Source: Pseudophaeobacter sp.
GTDB taxonomy: Bacteria > Pseudomonadota > Alphaproteobacteria > Rhodobacterales > Rhodobacteraceae
Length of the DNA: 64,000 nucleotides
Direction: 5' to 3'
Assembly: GCA_027019165.1 (NCBI GenBank)
Contig: JALUXC010000012.1
Span: forward strand, 372,001 to 436,000
How positions within the stretch are numbered: position 1 is the first letter of the stretch; every line of letters begins with the position of its first letter. A program made the translations under genes and the position numbers. A model generated the notes under the pieces. That model was not told the DNA's origin, made no database searches, and saw only the letters and a program-made list of their open reading frames with translations. Below are positions 44,764 to 52,616 of this stretch, piece by piece.

Positions 44764-44945
44764 CTCGTCTCTCTCCGTCTCGTATGCCGTTGCATGCCGT
44801 TTAGCCCGCAGCCGCTTTATGCGCAATCGGGCAGTTGCGCGCATCATAAGGAAACCCGCCAGCAGGTATAGGTACAATTGGCCCGGATGCATTGCCTGCG
44901 CGCCCAAAACGGCTAAAGTTCTAGGCAGACGCGCAAACTGGACCA

Positions 44946-45584
44946 ATGCAAAAGGATTTGAGAGTGTTGAACCTGTCTCTTTCGTCGCAGATTTCCTCGC
45001 GTCAGCGCCGCGCGGTGGCTCGCGCCGTCCCTTGTGGAGCCTACATTCACCGGATCCTGTTCAATGGTCTGGCGCTTGTTTGTTCGCTGTTTTTTCTTGC
45101 GTCGGCGGCCTTTGCGGATATCACCCGATTTGTCGGTTCATACTCCGGTTCCGTCGAATTGGCAGATGCCGAGGGCTTGGTCGAATTGCGTGATATGAGC
45201 GTCACCATTGGCGAGACAAAGAAGGGCTTTTCCGTAGAATGGAGTACCGCAACGATCCGTGAAGACGGCAGCCGCAAGGTCAAGACCTATGATGTCAGTT
45301 TCGTGGAAACGGACCGCGCCGGCATTTTTGCCGCAGCGATGGAGCGGAACGTGTTCGGACATGCGGTCCAGATGGATCCGATGAAGGGCCAACCCTATGT
45401 CTGGGGGCGTATTACAGGTCCGACGCTTACCGTGTTTTCGATGTTCGTGGCTCCAAACGGAGACTATGAAATGCAACAGTACGACCGTACCCTTTCGGAT
45501 GGCGGGCTGGAGCTTCGCTATGTAGTGCATCGAAACGGCGCGCCTACGCGTGCTATCTCGACCTTCCTCAAGCGAGTTTACTGA
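44946..45584 (+). CDS. hypothetical secreted protein
   Basis: A 212-residue exported protein with a long, basic n-region and a hydrophobic segment ([21 protein letters not shown], cleavage near residue 58). The mature part, [22 protein letters not shown] and [14 protein letters not shown], looks like a beta-barrel or lipocalin-like fold, with [14 protein letters not shown] in between. The ATG at 44946 has a poor RBS; a GTG at 44964 with AAAGGA upstream may be the true start. No family recognised. Confidence 0.6.
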   Translation: MQKDLRVLNLSLSSQISSRQRRAVARAVPCGAYIHRILFNGLALVCSLFFLASAAFADITRFVGSYSGSVELADAEGLVELRDMSVTIGETKKGFSVEWSTATIREDGSRKVKTYDVSFVETDRAGIFAAAMERNVFGHAVQMDPMKGQPYVWGRITGPTLTVFSMFVAPNGDYEMQQYDRTLSDGGLELRYVVHRNGAPTRAISTFLKRVY

Positions 45585-45745
45585 AGGCAACGCACCTTGA
45601 GGCAGGTTTGGCCCCAAGCACAAGGCTGAACCGATCGTTTCTCGGTGTGTGGAAATGCTCCCACATGCGTGGGCTAAGCAGCTACAGCTGCAACCGAAAA
45701 AACGGACCCGGTGCCGCAAGTCTCAGTAAATCGGAGCAGGCCAGG

Positions 45746-46219
45746 CTACTTTCGGAAACTATCCAGCGAAACCACGTCGGCGTCGGGCTTTTGTTTTGGT
45801 TCGGTCGCGGCCTCGTCGTCGCCCTGATCGTTGTCGTCTTCGCTGTTGATCTCGTCCGCATCATCGTCGGCGGACTCAAATCTCAATCCGAACTCGACCG
45901 AGGGGTCGACGAATGTCTTGATCGCATCGAAAGGGATATAAAGAGGTTCGGGCGTATCGCCAAAATTCAGCGTGATCGCGAAACCGTCCGGATCGATGTC
46001 GAGGTTGTCAAACCAATGCTGCATGACAACGGTCATTTCCTCCGGATAGCGCTCCCGCAGCCAGTCCGCGAGCTTTGCGTCGGGATTGCGTGTGTCAAAG
46101 GTGATGAAAAAATGGTGGCTGCCGGGCAAGCCGTGGTCCGCCACATCCTGCAGCACGGTGCGGATGAGGCCACGCATGGCCGTATGCATCAGGTTTCCGT
46201 AGTCGATTTCACGTGACAC
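45746..46219 (-). CDS. sspB: SspB-type ClpXP adaptor
   Basis: A 157-residue protein that binds ssrA-tagged proteins and hands them to ClpXP. The N-terminal domain covers ~1-115, with HHFFITFDTRNPDAKLADWL, MTVVMQHWFDNLDIDPDGFA and YIPFDAIKTFVDPSVEFGL, as in alphaproteobacterial SspB. A very acidic linker follows. The last residues, DVVSLDSFRK, form the ClpX-binding tail. The ssrA gene lies about 3 kb away. Confidence 0.9.
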   Translation of the reverse strand: MSREIDYGNLMHTAMRGLIRTVLQDVADHGLPGSHHFFITFDTRNPDAKLADWLRERYPEEMTVVMQHWFDNLDIDPDGFAITLNFGDTPEPLYIPFDAIKTFVDPSVEFGLRFESADDDADEINSEDDNDQGDDEAATEPKQKPDADVVSLDSFRK

Positions 46220-46342
46220 GTTGTACCCTCTTGTCCTTTTGGAACCAGCATAAGCGAATTTCCCGGAAACAAAATAGGTCGAGCAGCCGTTTTGGAAAAA
46301 ATCATGGAAATCCGGTTTGGCCCTTGGAAAAGGGGCTGAAAA

Positions 46343-47626
46343 TCAGCCGAGCGCGGGCAGCAGAAGCAGGGACAGCAGCAGGCCAGCACAAGCCATCAGG
46401 CCCAGCAAAAGGACCAATCGCCCGCGTAGAACGACTGCAAGAGCCAAGGCCAGGGCTGTCAGCGCCGCGGCGGCCGGATCCAGGCTGCTCCACTGCGGCA
46501 GTGCCATGGTGAAAGGGCCGATTTGCGCCTCGGAAACCGTGGCGAACACCACATGAGCGAGGAACCAAAGGCTGAGGTTCAGAATCACGCCGGTTACGGC
46601 TGAAGTTATCCCCTTGAGGGCGCCTGCGAGCCGCGGCAGCTGCGACATCCGCTCTATGTAAGGGGCAGCTACAAAAATCCATAGAAAACAGGGCACAAAA
46701 GTGGCCCACAGGGCAACGGTGCCAGCGGCTAAAAACAAGGCAATGCCCCCTTCGGCGTGACCAGCCAGCATTGCCACAAATTGCGTAACCAGAATCAGGG
46801 GGCCAGGAGTTGTTTCCGCCAGTCCAAGCGCGTCGATCATCTGACCTGTAGAGATCCAACCGTAGTTCTGAACGATCGTTTGGCTCATATAGGCCAGCAC
46901 GGCGTATGCTCCGCCGAAGGTGACAACTGCGAGTTTGGCAAAGAACCACCCGACAGACGACAGAAAGTCGGCGCCAAAGAGATCCAGCATCAATAGCGGA
47001 CCCAGCCAGAGCGCAGACCAAACCGCGGTTGTTCTGACAGAGCCGCGCAGACTGGTTTTCGGGGCTGGAGTGGCGTGGCTGCGAGGGGCTGTGGACGGTT
47101 GCGTCAGGCCGACCAACCCTGCAATCAGAATGACCACCGGAAACGGCAGTCCCAGAAAGAACAGGCCTGAGAACCCAAAGGCAGACAAGGCCCAGTCCAG
47201 TTTCGTTTGCAATGCCTTGGTCCGCAGCCGCCAGAGTGCCTGTAGAACGATCACGATGACAGCGGCTTTGATGCCGGTAAAGGCCGCCTGAACAGCGGGA
47301 ACCGTCCCGTAGGCCAGATACACCCAGGCCAGCAGACCAATGACCAGAGCGCCGGGCAGCACAAAAAGCAATCCAGCCAGAAGCCCGCCGCGCATCCCGC
47401 ACAGGCGCCAGCCGGTGTACGTGCAAAGCTGCATGGCCTCTGGCCCTGGCAACAGCATGCAAAAGGACAGGCCGCGCAGGAAATCATCTTCTGTCAGCCA
47501 GGATCGTCTTTCGACCAGCTCGCGATGCATAAGCGCAATCTGAGCAGCCGGCCCCCCAAAGCTCATCAGTCCAATACGCAGGAAAACGATGACCAGATCG
47601 CGCACCGCGGGATTGTTATTTGGCAC
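46343..47626 (-). CDS. chrA: chromate efflux transporter
   Basis: A 427-residue bidomain CHR protein with about ten TM segments. The N-terminal half has GLMSFGGPAAQIALMHRELV and LLPGPEAMQLCTYTGWRLCG, repeated in the C-terminal half as VTFGGAYAVLAYMSQ and LGLAETTPGPLILVTQFV, showing the internal duplication of long-chain ChrA. It exports chromate; actual substrate may be another oxyanion. Located alone between sspB and the NTF2-like genes. Confidence 0.93.
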   Translation of the reverse strand: MPNNNPAVRDLVIVFLRIGLMSFGGPAAQIALMHRELVERRSWLTEDDFLRGLSFCMLLPGPEAMQLCTYTGWRLCGMRGGLLAGLLFVLPGALVIGLLAWVYLAYGTVPAVQAAFTGIKAAVIVIVLQALWRLRTKALQTKLDWALSAFGFSGLFFLGLPFPVVILIAGLVGLTQPSTAPRSHATPAPKTSLRGSVRTTAVWSALWLGPLLMLDLFGADFLSSVGWFFAKLAVVTFGGAYAVLAYMSQTIVQNYGWISTGQMIDALGLAETTPGPLILVTQFVAMLAGHAEGGIALFLAAGTVALWATFVPCFLWIFVAAPYIERMSQLPRLAGALKGITSAVTGVILNLSLWFLAHVVFATVSEAQIGPFTMALPQWSSLDPAAAALTALALALAVVLRGRLVLLLGLMACAGLLLSLLLLPALG

Positions 47627-47735
47627 ACGTCTCTCCGATGCTGATGCCTAAGCGCCGTGATCAGCCTATAGGGTAGGTCCGGTGAAACTGACAGGGTAAT
47701 CGGCATGCCCCTGTTTGAACTGCTTGTCAGAAGGC

Positions 47736-48185
47736 TCAGCTAGCCCAAATCAGGCTCTCTCCGGTCAGGCAGATCGCAAGGGCATCCTCTGGTAGCTGGC
47801 CGAGCTGTTCGAACATCTTCATGTAATCCATGGAAGCAGACACTTTTGTGACATTCCCGTCTTTGACCTCTACGATGAAATGGCCTGAGAAATGCACGTC
47901 TTGCTGGGTTTCGGCGGATTTGGCGCTGACCAGCAGTTTGGCTGCCACAAGGTCTCCTGACATGATGGGAGACTCATAGTCGAAGGTAATATTGTGCAGC
48001 AGCCGGGTGAGTGCCATGACCATCTCGCCGTAGTCATTGCGTGAACCACCCAAGGCCGTGATCTGGCCTTCTATCGTAATATCTGAGTGTGGGAGGCTGT
48101 TAATTGCCGCTATGTCCGCCTGTCCCCAAAGCGTGTCGAACCACTGTTTGACGATTTCCAAATTGCGGCTTGTCGAGGTCGGCAT
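47736..48185 (-). CDS. SnoaL/NTF2-like protein, tandem copy 1
   Basis: A 149-residue cone-fold protein. LEIVKQWFDTLWGQADIAAI, GEMVMALTRLLHNITFDYE and HFIVEVKDGNVTKVSASMDY are SnoaL-like elements. It ends ALAICLTGESLIWAS, almost matching the C-terminus of its neighbour. Such proteins may be enzymes, ligand binders or sensors. Function unknown. It follows copy 2 by 179 bases. Confidence 0.85.
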   Translation of the reverse strand: MPTSTSRNLEIVKQWFDTLWGQADIAAINSLPHSDITIEGQITALGGSRNDYGEMVMALTRLLHNITFDYESPIMSGDLVAAKLLVSAKSAETQQDVHFSGHFIVEVKDGNVTKVSASMDYMKMFEQLGQLPEDALAICLTGESLIWAS

Positions 48186-48364
48186 TGTCAGATCCCTCGG
48201 GAAACATGGGTGAGAAATTTGGCCAAGCTACATTGTCGATGGGGGGCAACAGAAAAAACAGGCAATTTTGGATCCTTTTGGTGTTGAGCCGGTTGAGTTA
48301 AAGAGGTGAGCCGGTTTGGTCATTGCTGTACCTTGTTGTCCGGCTCTGAGTGAAAGACGCGACC

Positions 48365-48799
48365 TTATCGTGCCCAGGTCAGGCGTTGTCCTGTCAGGCA
48401 GATCGGAATGGTGTCGGCGGGCAGGAGTTCCATTTGCTCCAGGAGAGACACGTAATCAAAGTGGTTGTAGGCCTCGACGATCTTGCCGTCTTGAAACCGG
48501 GTCATGATTTGGCCGGTGACTTCAAGCGGCGCGCCGGTGTCGCCACGGGTCGTGCGTACGATCACAAGTGCGGCGACCCAATCACCCTGTTCGATCACTT
48601 TTGGCAGGTCGATATGAAACTTCCCAACATGGGCCTGGAATGCCATGACCAGCTCACGCAGCTCATCCGTTCCGACCTGTATTTCGGGAACGATCCCCGA
48701 GGCAATCGTATCATCCGCAAAGAAATCCCCGATCGATCCGAGGTTCCCATTTTCCCAGACTTCTGTGTACCAGGCACGCAAGCGTTCGATGTTGGTCAT
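48365..48799 (-). CDS. SnoaL/NTF2-like protein, tandem copy 2
   Basis: A 144-residue paralogue of the next gene, with IERLRAWYTEVWENGNLGSI, ELVMAFQAHVGKFHIDLP and IMTRFQDGKIVEAYNHFDY, ending TIPICLTGQRLTWAR. The start at 48799 is the family-like one; a 37-residue in-frame extension upstream is unlikely. The two copies share length, order of elements and the C-terminal ICLTG motif, implying tandem duplication. Function unknown. Confidence 0.85.
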   Translation of the reverse strand: MTNIERLRAWYTEVWENGNLGSIGDFFADDTIASGIVPEIQVGTDELRELVMAFQAHVGKFHIDLPKVIEQGDWVAALVIVRTTRGDTGAPLEVTGQIMTRFQDGKIVEAYNHFDYVSLLEQMELLPADTIPICLTGQRLTWAR

Positions 48800-48982
48800 T
48801 CTTTGACTCCATATGTGGTGGAAGATGGCGGCAAACCCTGAACAAAACTTCAACAACAAACGCCCGTTTTTTGGGGGCAAACGCCTGCGACGCTGAGACG
48901 GGCGCAGCATGAGAGGAAAACCGCCGATGACGATCCAAAAATGCTCATCCTGAGCAAGGATGTGTGGGTGAGGGATGAAAGT

Positions 48983-49321
48983 GCAGGTTTCTGTTGCCAG
49001 GTACCTGCGAACCCCGCCTTACGCGGCTAGGCATAAGGGCTTAAAGTCGGTTCTACTCGAACTGCTTACGCAGCCAGAGCAACCGGAGCACGATTGTCGT
49101 TTGCAATTGTACTGTTTTCGCCGGTAACGGTGGCAGACCGCCGAGACAAAGCTAACCCCTTTAGACGTTCGTCGATCCTATTTCGGCCCCCCGGTTCTGA
49201 AAGGCGTCCCCAAACGAAGGAAACCGCCAGAAGTCTATTGGTGGAGCCGCCGGGTACCGCCCCCGGGTCCGATCCGCTTATTACGAGCGCGTTTATGTCC
49301 ATAGTTCCGCAAGGAACATGG
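48983..49321 (-). ncRNA. ssrA: tmRNA, two-piece circularly permuted (alpha type)
   Basis: On the minus strand the acceptor half comes first: a hairpin at 49299-49321, then a T-arm-like region and CGGCTCC-A-CCA, the 3' end at 49239. A 48-base intervening sequence (49191-49238) is followed by the coding half, starting GGGGCCG at 49190, whose bases pair with CGGCTCC (one G:U), and the conserved GGATCGAC. The tag frame 49104-49066 encodes ANDNRAPVALAA then TAA; the resume codon is GCA. A hairpin GCAGGT/ACCTGC at 48983-49008 probably marks the 3' region. It frees stalled ribosomes and tags their products for proteolysis. Ends are approximate. Confidence 0.93.
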
Positions 49322-49323
49322 TA

Positions 49324-49352
49324 AATATAAGATTTGCAGGGCCGGAGTTAAA
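49324..49352 (-). promoter_or_regulatory. predicted ssrA promoter
   Basis: On the minus strand: -35 TTTAAC (49347-49352), 17-base spacer, -10 TATATT (49324-49329). Transcription would start just before the first acceptor-piece hairpin. The -10 is strong; the -35 is modest. Confidence 0.55.
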
Positions 49353-49389
49353 GAGGAGAAATAGGAAGAATACCCAGAAAATTGATGGC

Positions 49390-50145
49390 TTAGCTTCGCG
49401 CAGAAGGCGAGGGGCGCTGTCCCTTCGCCCGGGCGGCAAAAACATCTGTTGCAAGCCTGCGCGTTTCCATCTCCAGCTCGCTCAGCCCAGAGCCGGCGGC
49501 CTCTGGTTTGCGCGCCTCGATGGCATCCGCGATCCGCTCGTGGAGTGCGATGATGCGCGCGCGGTCGCGGGCCGTGAATGTGATCATGTTCATGAGGGGC
49601 TGCATGCCTTCGACGGCCCCCGCCAGTTGGTAAGATAGAACTGGGTTGCCTGCCCCATCCACCAATGCCCGGTGGAAGGCAACGTCAGAGGCACAGAACG
49701 CTTCGTCTGTCAGACCAGGTTGTGACTGGCGGAAGATCTCGGCACGCATGGTGGCCAGATGGTCCGCCGTGCGGCGCTCTGCAGAAAGGGGCGCACAGGC
49801 CCGCTCCAGCGCATAGCGCGCTTCGCAGGCGGTATCGAAACTCACGGCATTCATCGACAGCAGCAGCGTCGAGGTGGTGATCTGCTGCGCATAGGCATCC
49901 TCGAAACTCAGCCGGTTTACAAAGGCGCCACCGGTGGCGCCACGCTGCGTTCGGATCAGGGACTGCGCAGCGAGCCGTTTCAAGGCCTCTCGCACCGTCG
50001 GTCGGGACACTTGAAAATGATCTGACAGTTCTGCCTCTGAGGGCAGCCGTTCATCCACGATCAGCGTGCCCCCGATGATCGCATCCTTTATCGCCTGGGC
50101 AATCTGGGCGGATAGGTCTTCGGGGCGGCTAGGGTCAATTTGCAT
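49390..50145 (-). CDS. GntR family (FadR/FCD type) regulator, divergent from dmdA
   Basis: A 252-residue regulator. The winged HTH is LPSEAELSDHFQVSRPTVREALKRLAA (~35-61), and the FCD domain has ASDVAFHRALVDGAGNPVL with Asp/His metal ligands and ALHERIADAIEARKPEAA. The start at 50145 gives a family-typical N-terminus. It is divergent from dmdA, and a strong operator-like repeat sits between them. In Ruegeria a GntR gene lies in the same place. The effector may be DMSP or a product of it; not shown. Confidence 0.9.
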   Translation of the reverse strand: MQIDPSRPEDLSAQIAQAIKDAIIGGTLIVDERLPSEAELSDHFQVSRPTVREALKRLAAQSLIRTQRGATGGAFVNRLSFEDAYAQQITTSTLLLSMNAVSFDTACEARYALERACAPLSAERRTADHLATMRAEIFRQSQPGLTDEAFCASDVAFHRALVDGAGNPVLSYQLAGAVEGMQPLMNMITFTARDRARIIALHERIADAIEARKPEAAGSGLSELEMETRRLATDVFAARAKGQRPSPSARS

Positions 50146-50230
50146 TGGTTTGCTCTGAGTGGGTCTGGGACGGGCGCGCCTATCTGTGGGCGGCTTTGAA
50201 TTGCCGGGCAAGCGGGGCAAAGAAATCATT

Positions 50231-50254
50231 TGTCAGACATTTAAAAGTCTGACA
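50231..50254. promoter_or_regulatory. GntR-type operator in GntR/dmdA divergent region
   Basis: TGTCAGAC, an 8-base spacer ATTTAAAA, and GTCTGACA form a perfect inverted repeat. Each arm is also a short palindrome GTC-W-GAC, of the kind bound by FCD-type GntR proteins, with centres 15 bases apart. It lies about 86 bases before the GntR start and 79 before dmdA, fitting control of both. Confidence 0.7.
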
Positions 50255-50332
50255 TTTAAAGTTCAAGTCCTGAGTCGCGCTTCTGCAGCCCGGTTTGGCG
50301 CAGAGGTTCACCATTGCCTGGGAGGTTTTGCA

Positions 50333-51436
50333 ATGGCCCTGATCTCACCATCCCGCCGGTTGCGGCGCACCCCGTTCTCCGAAGGTGTCGAGGCTGCCGG
50401 TGTCAAAGGATACACTGTCTACAACCACATGCTGCTGCCCACTGTGTTTGAAAGTGTTGAGGCGGACTACCACCACCTGAAACGCCATGTGCAGGTCTGG
50501 GACGTTGCATGCGAACGCCAGGTGGAGCTGCGTGGCCCCGATGCCGGGCGCCTGATGCAAATGCTGACCCCGCGCGATCTGCGCGGCATGACGGCTGGCC
50601 AGTGTTACTACGTGCCCATCGTGGATGAGACCGGCGGTATGCTGAACGATCCGGTGGCGGTCAAACTGGCAGAGGACCGCTGGTGGATCTCCATTGCCGA
50701 TAGCGATCTGCTCTATTGGGTGAAGGGTATTGACAACGGCTGGCGACTGGATGTGTTGGTGGATGAACCCGATGTCTCCCCTTTGGCGGTGCAGGGTCCA
50801 AAGGCCGAGGAACTGATGGTGCGTGTCTTTGGTGAAAGCATCCGCAACATCCGCTTCTTCCGCTTTGGGGTCTACCAGTTCCAGGGCCATGATCTGGTGA
50901 TCGCGCGCTCGGGCTATTCCAAACAGGGCGGCTTTGAAATCTACGTCGAGGGCAGCGAATTCGGCATGCCGCTCTGGCGCAAACTGTTCGAGGCGGGCGA
51001 GGATCTGGAGGTGCGCGCAGGGTGCCCCAACCTGATCGAGCGGATCGAAGGCGGTCTGTTGAGTTACGGCAACGACATGACCGACGACAACACGCCCCAT
51101 GAATGTGGATTGGGCCGGTTCTGCAACACCCATACGGCCATTGGATGCATCGGGCGGGATGCGCTGTTGCGGGTGGCCAAGGAAGGCCCGGTGCAGCAGA
51201 TCCGGCCCATTGCCATTGATGGCGATGCGGTGCCGCCCTGTGATCGCTTCTGGCCGGTGTTTTCCGGCGGCCGTCGTGTCGGGCGGATCTCATCTGCGGC
51301 CTGGTCGCCTGACTTTCAGACCAACGTCTCAATCGGCATGGTGCGCATGACTCATTGGGATGAGGGCTCAAGGCTTGAGGTGGAAACACCTGACGGGATG
51401 CGCTCTGCCACCGTGCGTGAGAAGTTCTGGATTTAA
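50333..51436 (+). CDS. dmdA: dimethylsulfoniopropionate demethylase
   Basis: A 367-residue GcvT-family enzyme that moves a methyl group from DMSP to tetrahydrofolate, making methylmercaptopropionate. The N-terminus SPSRRLRRTPFSEGVEAAG and KGYTVYNHMLLPTVFES, then VQVWDVACERQVEL, are typical of DmdA and separate it from the other aminomethyltransferases, as does SGYSKQGGFEIYVEGSEFGM. The ATG at 50333 has GGGAGG 7-8 bases upstream. It is followed by acuI after 17 bases, as in Ruegeria pomeroyi, and preceded by a divergent GntR gene. The demethylation pathway yields methanethiol. Confidence 0.96.
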   Translation: MALISPSRRLRRTPFSEGVEAAGVKGYTVYNHMLLPTVFESVEADYHHLKRHVQVWDVACERQVELRGPDAGRLMQMLTPRDLRGMTAGQCYYVPIVDETGGMLNDPVAVKLAEDRWWISIADSDLLYWVKGIDNGWRLDVLVDEPDVSPLAVQGPKAEELMVRVFGESIRNIRFFRFGVYQFQGHDLVIARSGYSKQGGFEIYVEGSEFGMPLWRKLFEAGEDLEVRAGCPNLIERIEGGLLSYGNDMTDDNTPHECGLGRFCNTHTAIGCIGRDALLRVAKEGPVQQIRPIAIDGDAVPPCDRFWPVFSGGRRVGRISSAAWSPDFQTNVSIGMVRMTHWDEGSRLEVETPDGMRSATVREKFWI

Positions 51437-51453
51437 CGCGAAAGGAAACCGAT

Positions 51454-52446
51454 ATGTTCAATGCATTGGTCGTAAACAAGGACGAGGAAACCGGCAAAAC
51501 ATCAGCCGCCGTGGAGCAGATCGGCCTTGACGATCTGCCAGAGGCAGAGGTGACCGTTGCTGTTGAGTACTCCACCGTCAACTACAAGGATGGCCTTTGC
51601 ATTGGTCCTGGCGGTGGATTGGTGCGGAAGTACCCGCATGTGCCGGGGATCGATTTTGCCGGTACGGTCGAGGCCTCATCGGATGAGCGTTACAAGCCCG
51701 GTGACAAGGTCGTTCTGACCGGCTGGCGTGTGGGAGAGGCACACTGGGGCGGCTATGCGCAAAAGGCGCGGGTCAAGGCTGACTGGCTTGTTCCGCTCCC
51801 CAAAGGGCTGGATACCCGGCAGGCGATGGCCGTGGGTACGGCGGGCTTTACCGCTATGCTCGCCGTGATGGCCTTGGAAGATCACGGAATGAACAAGGAT
51901 CATGGCCCGGTCCTGGTCACCGGGGCCGCTGGCGGCGTCGGTTCGGTTGCCACGGCCATTCTGGCGCATCTGGGCTATGAGGTCGCCGCCGTCACCGGGC
52001 GCCCCGAAGCCGCAGACTACCTGCGCAGCCTGGGCGCCAGCCAGATCGTAGCGCGTGAAGAGATCAACGAAACGGTCAAACGCCCGCTGGAAAGCGAAAC
52101 CTGGGCGGGCTGTGTCGATGCCGTTGGGGGCGCAATGCTGGCGCGCGTGTTGGGGCAGATGAAATACGGAGCTTCTGTCGCGGCGGTAGGCCTTGCGGGT
52201 GGCGCAGCTTTGCCTGCGACAGTGGTGCCGTTTCTCTTGCGCGGGGTAAACCTTCTGGGGATCGACTCTGTGATGCAGCCCTACGACAATCGCCTGCGTG
52301 CCTGGCAGCGGATCGCCACAGATCTGCCGATGGACAAGCTTGAGGCGATGATCCAGCCCGCAACGCTTCAGGATCTTCCCCAGCTTGGAGGCGACATTCT
52401 GAAAGGCCAAGTCAAGGGACGTGTGGTGGTCGATGTAAACGCCTGA
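51454..52446 (+). CDS. acuI: acrylyl-CoA reductase (NADPH)
   Basis: A 330-residue zinc-free MDR oxidoreductase reducing acryloyl-CoA to propionyl-CoA. It has YSTVNYKDGLCIG, PHVPGIDFAGTVEAS, the nucleotide-binding VLVTGAAGGVGSVATAIL and NLLGIDSVMQPYDNRLRAW, as in AcuI. In roseobacters it lies next to dmdA and detoxifies acryloyl-CoA from DMSP lysis or other sources. RBS GAAAGGA before the ATG. A very strong terminator follows, so dmdA-acuI is one transcript. Confidence 0.95.
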   Translation: MFNALVVNKDEETGKTSAAVEQIGLDDLPEAEVTVAVEYSTVNYKDGLCIGPGGGLVRKYPHVPGIDFAGTVEASSDERYKPGDKVVLTGWRVGEAHWGGYAQKARVKADWLVPLPKGLDTRQAMAVGTAGFTAMLAVMALEDHGMNKDHGPVLVTGAAGGVGSVATAILAHLGYEVAAVTGRPEAADYLRSLGASQIVAREEINETVKRPLESETWAGCVDAVGGAMLARVLGQMKYGASVAAVGLAGGAALPATVVPFLLRGVNLLGIDSVMQPYDNRLRAWQRIATDLPMDKLEAMIQPATLQDLPQLGGDILKGQVKGRVVVDVNA

Positions 52447-52473
52447 TCGTTGAGCAAGGAACACGACTGACAG

Positions 52474-52506
52474 AACGCGCGGGGCCGCCCCGCGCGTTTG
52501 CTTTTT
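52474..52506 (+). terminator. strong rho-independent terminator after acuI
   Basis: ACGCGCGGGG pairs perfectly with CCCCGCGCGT around a 3-base loop, followed by TTGCTTTTT. Confidence 0.93.
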
Positions 52507-52616
52507 GAGCCGCCAAAAGGTTTGCCAAACACCTGTGGCAACAAAGGCTTCGCTGTGCTTGACCTTTGCACGCAAGATCTGCATCCATTTCCCGGTGACT
52601 GACATGGGGACAGAGA

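Noticed and set aside
49066-49302. 78-residue minus-strand ORF
   Set aside because: It runs through the permuted tmRNA; only the last 12 codons (the tag) are translated, after trans-translation.
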